From: Planctomycetaceae bacterium
GTDB taxonomy: Bacteria > Planctomycetota > Planctomycetia > Pirellulales > UBA1268
Assembly (NCBI GenBank): GCA_018694455.1
Contig: JABHNP010000299.1
Location: 1 to 9,150 of the forward strand
Length of the DNA stretch: 9,150 bases
Direction of reading: 5' to 3'
Positions within the stretch are counted from its first letter, which is position 1; every line of letters begins with the position of its first letter. Below the pieces are notes generated by a model. The model was not told the origin of the DNA. It saw nothing but the letters and a program-made list of their open reading frames with translations, and searched no databases. Shown here piece after piece: positions 7,481 to 9,150 of the stretch. Made by a program: the position numbers and the translations under genes.

Positions 7481-7901
7481 GCGTCAGATATTTTCTCAAT
7501 GACTCATTCGCCAGAGGGTTTTTTAATTCTTTCCATTTACTGATGAACCATCACGCCCGGCTGCCTGTCCTTCCCAATAAAACCTATCTTTTTATTATGA
7601 CAATGTTATTCGGCAGAGTTAATTATCACTTTCCGCGTCCGTCGCTGACCCAGTCACCCATTAGCCAAGTCACGCGTTTTTTCTCGCATAACGCCTACAA
7701 CGGATGATTGTTTCATGTCATACTGCTGCTCATTTAGTCTCATGCTGCTATTTGCTTCATGCCGCACGATTGAGACATAGACAAGTCGTCTGGCAAGAAA
7801 CGAGGGCACGGCCGACAGACACGCTACCATTACACTTTTGTGCTTGGACAGATCGCAAGAATGACAAGTACACGCTGGACACCCCCTCAATGACTACGCC
7901 C
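7481..7901. promoter_or_regulatory. Divergent intergenic region, probable promoters for the cytochrome operon and second sulfatase
   Basis: About 420 bp separate two divergent starts, so both promoters should lie here. A strongly AT-rich core spans about 7575-7630. It includes an AT-only dyad (AATAAAA at 7576-7582, TTTTATT at 7590-7596) and a GATAAT hexamer on the minus strand (7622-7627). None has a well-spaced -35 partner, so no exact promoter is claimed. Close to the cytochrome ATG lies the dyad AATGACTCATT (7498-7508). A cluster of TCAT-containing short repeats lies at 7713-7765. No RNA gene or convincing small protein is seen. The short minus-strand frame at 7654-7890 starts with TTG and has no recognisable family. 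Confidence 0.45.
7718..7749 (+). repeat. Short direct repeats upstream of the second sulfatase
   Basis: TCATACTGCT at 7718-7727 and TCATGCTGCT at 7740-7749 differ at one base and are 22 bp apart, about two helical turns. Related TCATG-containing stretches lie at 7713 (TCATGTCAT) and 7757 (TCATGCCGC). The arrangement resembles a tandem activator or repressor site, but short low-complexity repeats of this size can arise by chance. Confidence 0.3.
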
Positions 7902-9150
7902 ATGACACGTATCTCATATTCCATTTTTCTTTCTCTGACCATATGCCTTGTACCGCATGCCGTATTCGCTGAAACGCAGCAAGAAAGCCAAGCACGTCCG
8001 AATATCATCTTACTGATGGGTGATGATCACGGCTGGGAAGAAACTGGTTACCACGGACACCCGTATGTGAAAACGCCTTTCCTTGATGAGATGGCGACAG
8101 CTGGACTTCGACTGGACAACTTTTATGCACAACCAGTCTGTTCGCCCACGCGGGGTAATGTCCTGACCGGAAGACACCCCAACCGCTACGGGACGTTCAC
8201 GCCAGGGTGTTCGATTCGACCAGAAGAGATCACAGTCGCTCACTGTCTCCAGAAAGCCGGATACGCGACTGGACATTTTGGCAAATGGCATGTCGGTCCT
8301 GTCAAAACAACATCACCGACGAACCCAGGAGCAATGGGGTTTGATGAATGGCTTTCGCACGACAATTTTTTTGAATTAGATCCGTTCCTGTCTCGAAATG
8401 GCGGGCCGCCCAAAAAGTTCTACGGCGAGAGTTCCGAAATCCTGATTGATGAAGCGATCAAATACATTGAAAAGAAACAACTGGAGGACGTCCCGTTCTT
8501 TACAGTCATCTGGTTTGGCTCACCCCATGAACCGTACAGTGGCATGGAGACAGATTTACTTCTCTACAAGGATCTACCAGAGAAATACAGCGACACGATG
8601 GTGAGGTTGACTTCCAATACAACCGGGCAGCAGGTCAAACGACCTTTGCGAGACGTTTTGATTGAACGCTACGCAGAAATTACAGCCATGGACCGATCAA
8701 TTGGAAAGCTACGCAATGCACTCAAAACGCTCGGCATCAAAGACAACACCTTGCTGTGGTATTGTGGAGACAACGGTATTCCGCCAAGCGGCCTGAGAGA
8801 GTCCCGGTTCAGAGGACTCAAAGGAAAACTCTACGAGAACGGTATTCGAGTTCCTGGAATCATTGAGTGGCCCGCTGGAATTCCCAATCCACGCGTCCTC
8901 ACAGTGAATGCCGTCACAGCTGACATTCTTCCGACTTTGTGCCAGTTGACTGGTGCAACACCACCAGACGTTCCGCTCGATGGCATTAATCTTGTACCAA
9001 ACTGGCAAGGAAAGAAGAGCGAGCGTGGCGTGGCGATCAAGTTCTGGTCCTTCAAGGCAGATTATGACACATCAGCAAAGCCGTACATCGACCCGGAACT
9101 CCAAAAAGGCACGACGCCGACCGTGAAAGAAGCGGACGGGCTCTTGACTC
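7902..9150 (+). CDS. Sulfatase (type I, formylglycine-dependent), 3'-truncated by the window edge
   Basis: The frame is open from ATG 7902 to the window end (416 codons), with no stop. Residues 1-23 form a classical signal peptide (hydrophobic 8-17, A-V-F-A before Glu24). Sulfatase hallmarks are complete in the visible part: metal-binding D41-D42 in MGDDHGW, the formylglycine site C80-S-P-T-R84 followed by LTGR, G-K-W-H at 127-130, the catalytic-type His209 in SPHEP, D290-N291 in GDNG, and Lys307 in the GLKGKLYENGIRVP segment. It should need a formylglycine-generating enzyme encoded elsewhere. The role is sulfate ester hydrolysis in the periplasm or outside, probably on polysaccharides or their fragments, with the substrate unknown. 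ATG 7890, four codons upstream in frame, is an equally possible start; neither has a good ribosome site. The gene is divergent from the cytochrome/DUF1552 operon. It belongs to a different subgroup from the left-edge sulfatase, which has GKYH and DHG where this one has GKWH and DNG. About 50-100 C-terminal residues are probably missing. Confidence 0.95.
   Translation, partial: MTRISYSIFLSLTICLVPHAVFAETQQESQARPNIILLMGDDHGWEETGYHGHPYVKTPFLDEMATAGLRLDNFYAQPVCSPTRGNVLTGRHPNRYGTFTPGCSIRPEEITVAHCLQKAGYATGHFGKWHVGPVKTTSPTNPGAMGFDEWLSHDNFFELDPFLSRNGGPPKKFYGESSEILIDEAIKYIEKKQLEDVPFFTVIWFGSPHEPYSGMETDLLLYKDLPEKYSDTMVRLTSNTTGQQVKRPLRDVLIERYAEITAMDRSIGKLRNALKTLGIKDNTLLWYCGDNGIPPSGLRESRFRGLKGKLYENGIRVPGIIEWPAGIPNPRVLTVNAVTADILPTLCQLTGATPPDVPLDGINLVPNWQGKKSERGVAIKFWSFKADYDTSAKPYIDPELQKGTTPTVKEADGLLT

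Noticed and set aside
7576..7596. An AT-only inverted repeat, AATAAAA and TTTTATT, as a possible terminator.
   Set aside because: The stem has no G-C pairs and would be unstable. It lies between divergent starts, where no transcript from either flanking gene should end.
7654..7890. A 78-codon minus-strand frame with a Cys-rich start (CPACTCHSC) in the divergent region.
   Set aside because: It begins with TTG, has no ribosome site, and the Cys spacing fits no metal-binding family that I can name. It is most likely non-coding.

Overview
The window reads as chromosomal DNA of a planctomycete (phylum Planctomycetota). The main evidence is a two-gene block coding for a 'planctomycete cytochrome' protein (PSCyt1/DUF1587/DUF1595/DUF1592/DUF1588/DUF1585 architecture) followed by a Tat-exported DUF1552 (HXXSHH) protein. 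This pairing is characteristic of that phylum. The two type I sulfatases at the edges, moderate G+C by eye and mostly non-Shine-Dalgarno starts fit the same assignment. Genus or species cannot be decided from the sequence alone.

Layout. Bases 1-1662 (+) hold the 3' part of a sulfatase gene whose formylglycine region lies upstream of the window. It converges on, and overlaps by 143 bp, a fatty acid desaturase gene on the minus strand (2674-1520) that resembles eukaryotic FAD2/delta-12 enzymes. A spacer of about 350 bp follows. The minus-strand pair comes next: the 1065-residue diheme cytochrome/DUF1592 protein (7480-4283) is upstream, and four bases after its stop codon the DUF1552 gene begins (4278-3025), so the two look like one operon. 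A divergent intergenic region of about 420 bp (7481-7901) separates this operon from a second sulfatase gene (7902 onward, +), which runs off the right edge. This second sulfatase is open to the end of the window and has a complete N-terminal half.

How the parts may work together. Both sulfatases (one with a visible signal peptide), the DUF1552 protein and the cytochrome protein are predicted to act outside the cytoplasm. The cytochrome protein carries, between its DUF1587 and DUF1595 parts, a segment that looks like the golvesin/xanthan-lyase C-terminal beta-sandwich. This suggests that it binds a polymer or surface. A plausible but unproven reading is an exported redox/binding module encoded next to sulfatases that desulfate polysaccharides. 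The desaturase is a membrane-lipid gene with no obvious link to the rest.

I saw no tRNA, rRNA, CRISPR array, insertion sequence or convincing intrinsic terminator. The most unusual points are the golvesin-like insertion in the cytochrome protein, the eukaryote-like desaturase, and the sulfatase/desaturase 3' overlap. That overlap contains an 18-bp perfect palindrome, and an A9 tract lies upstream of it.
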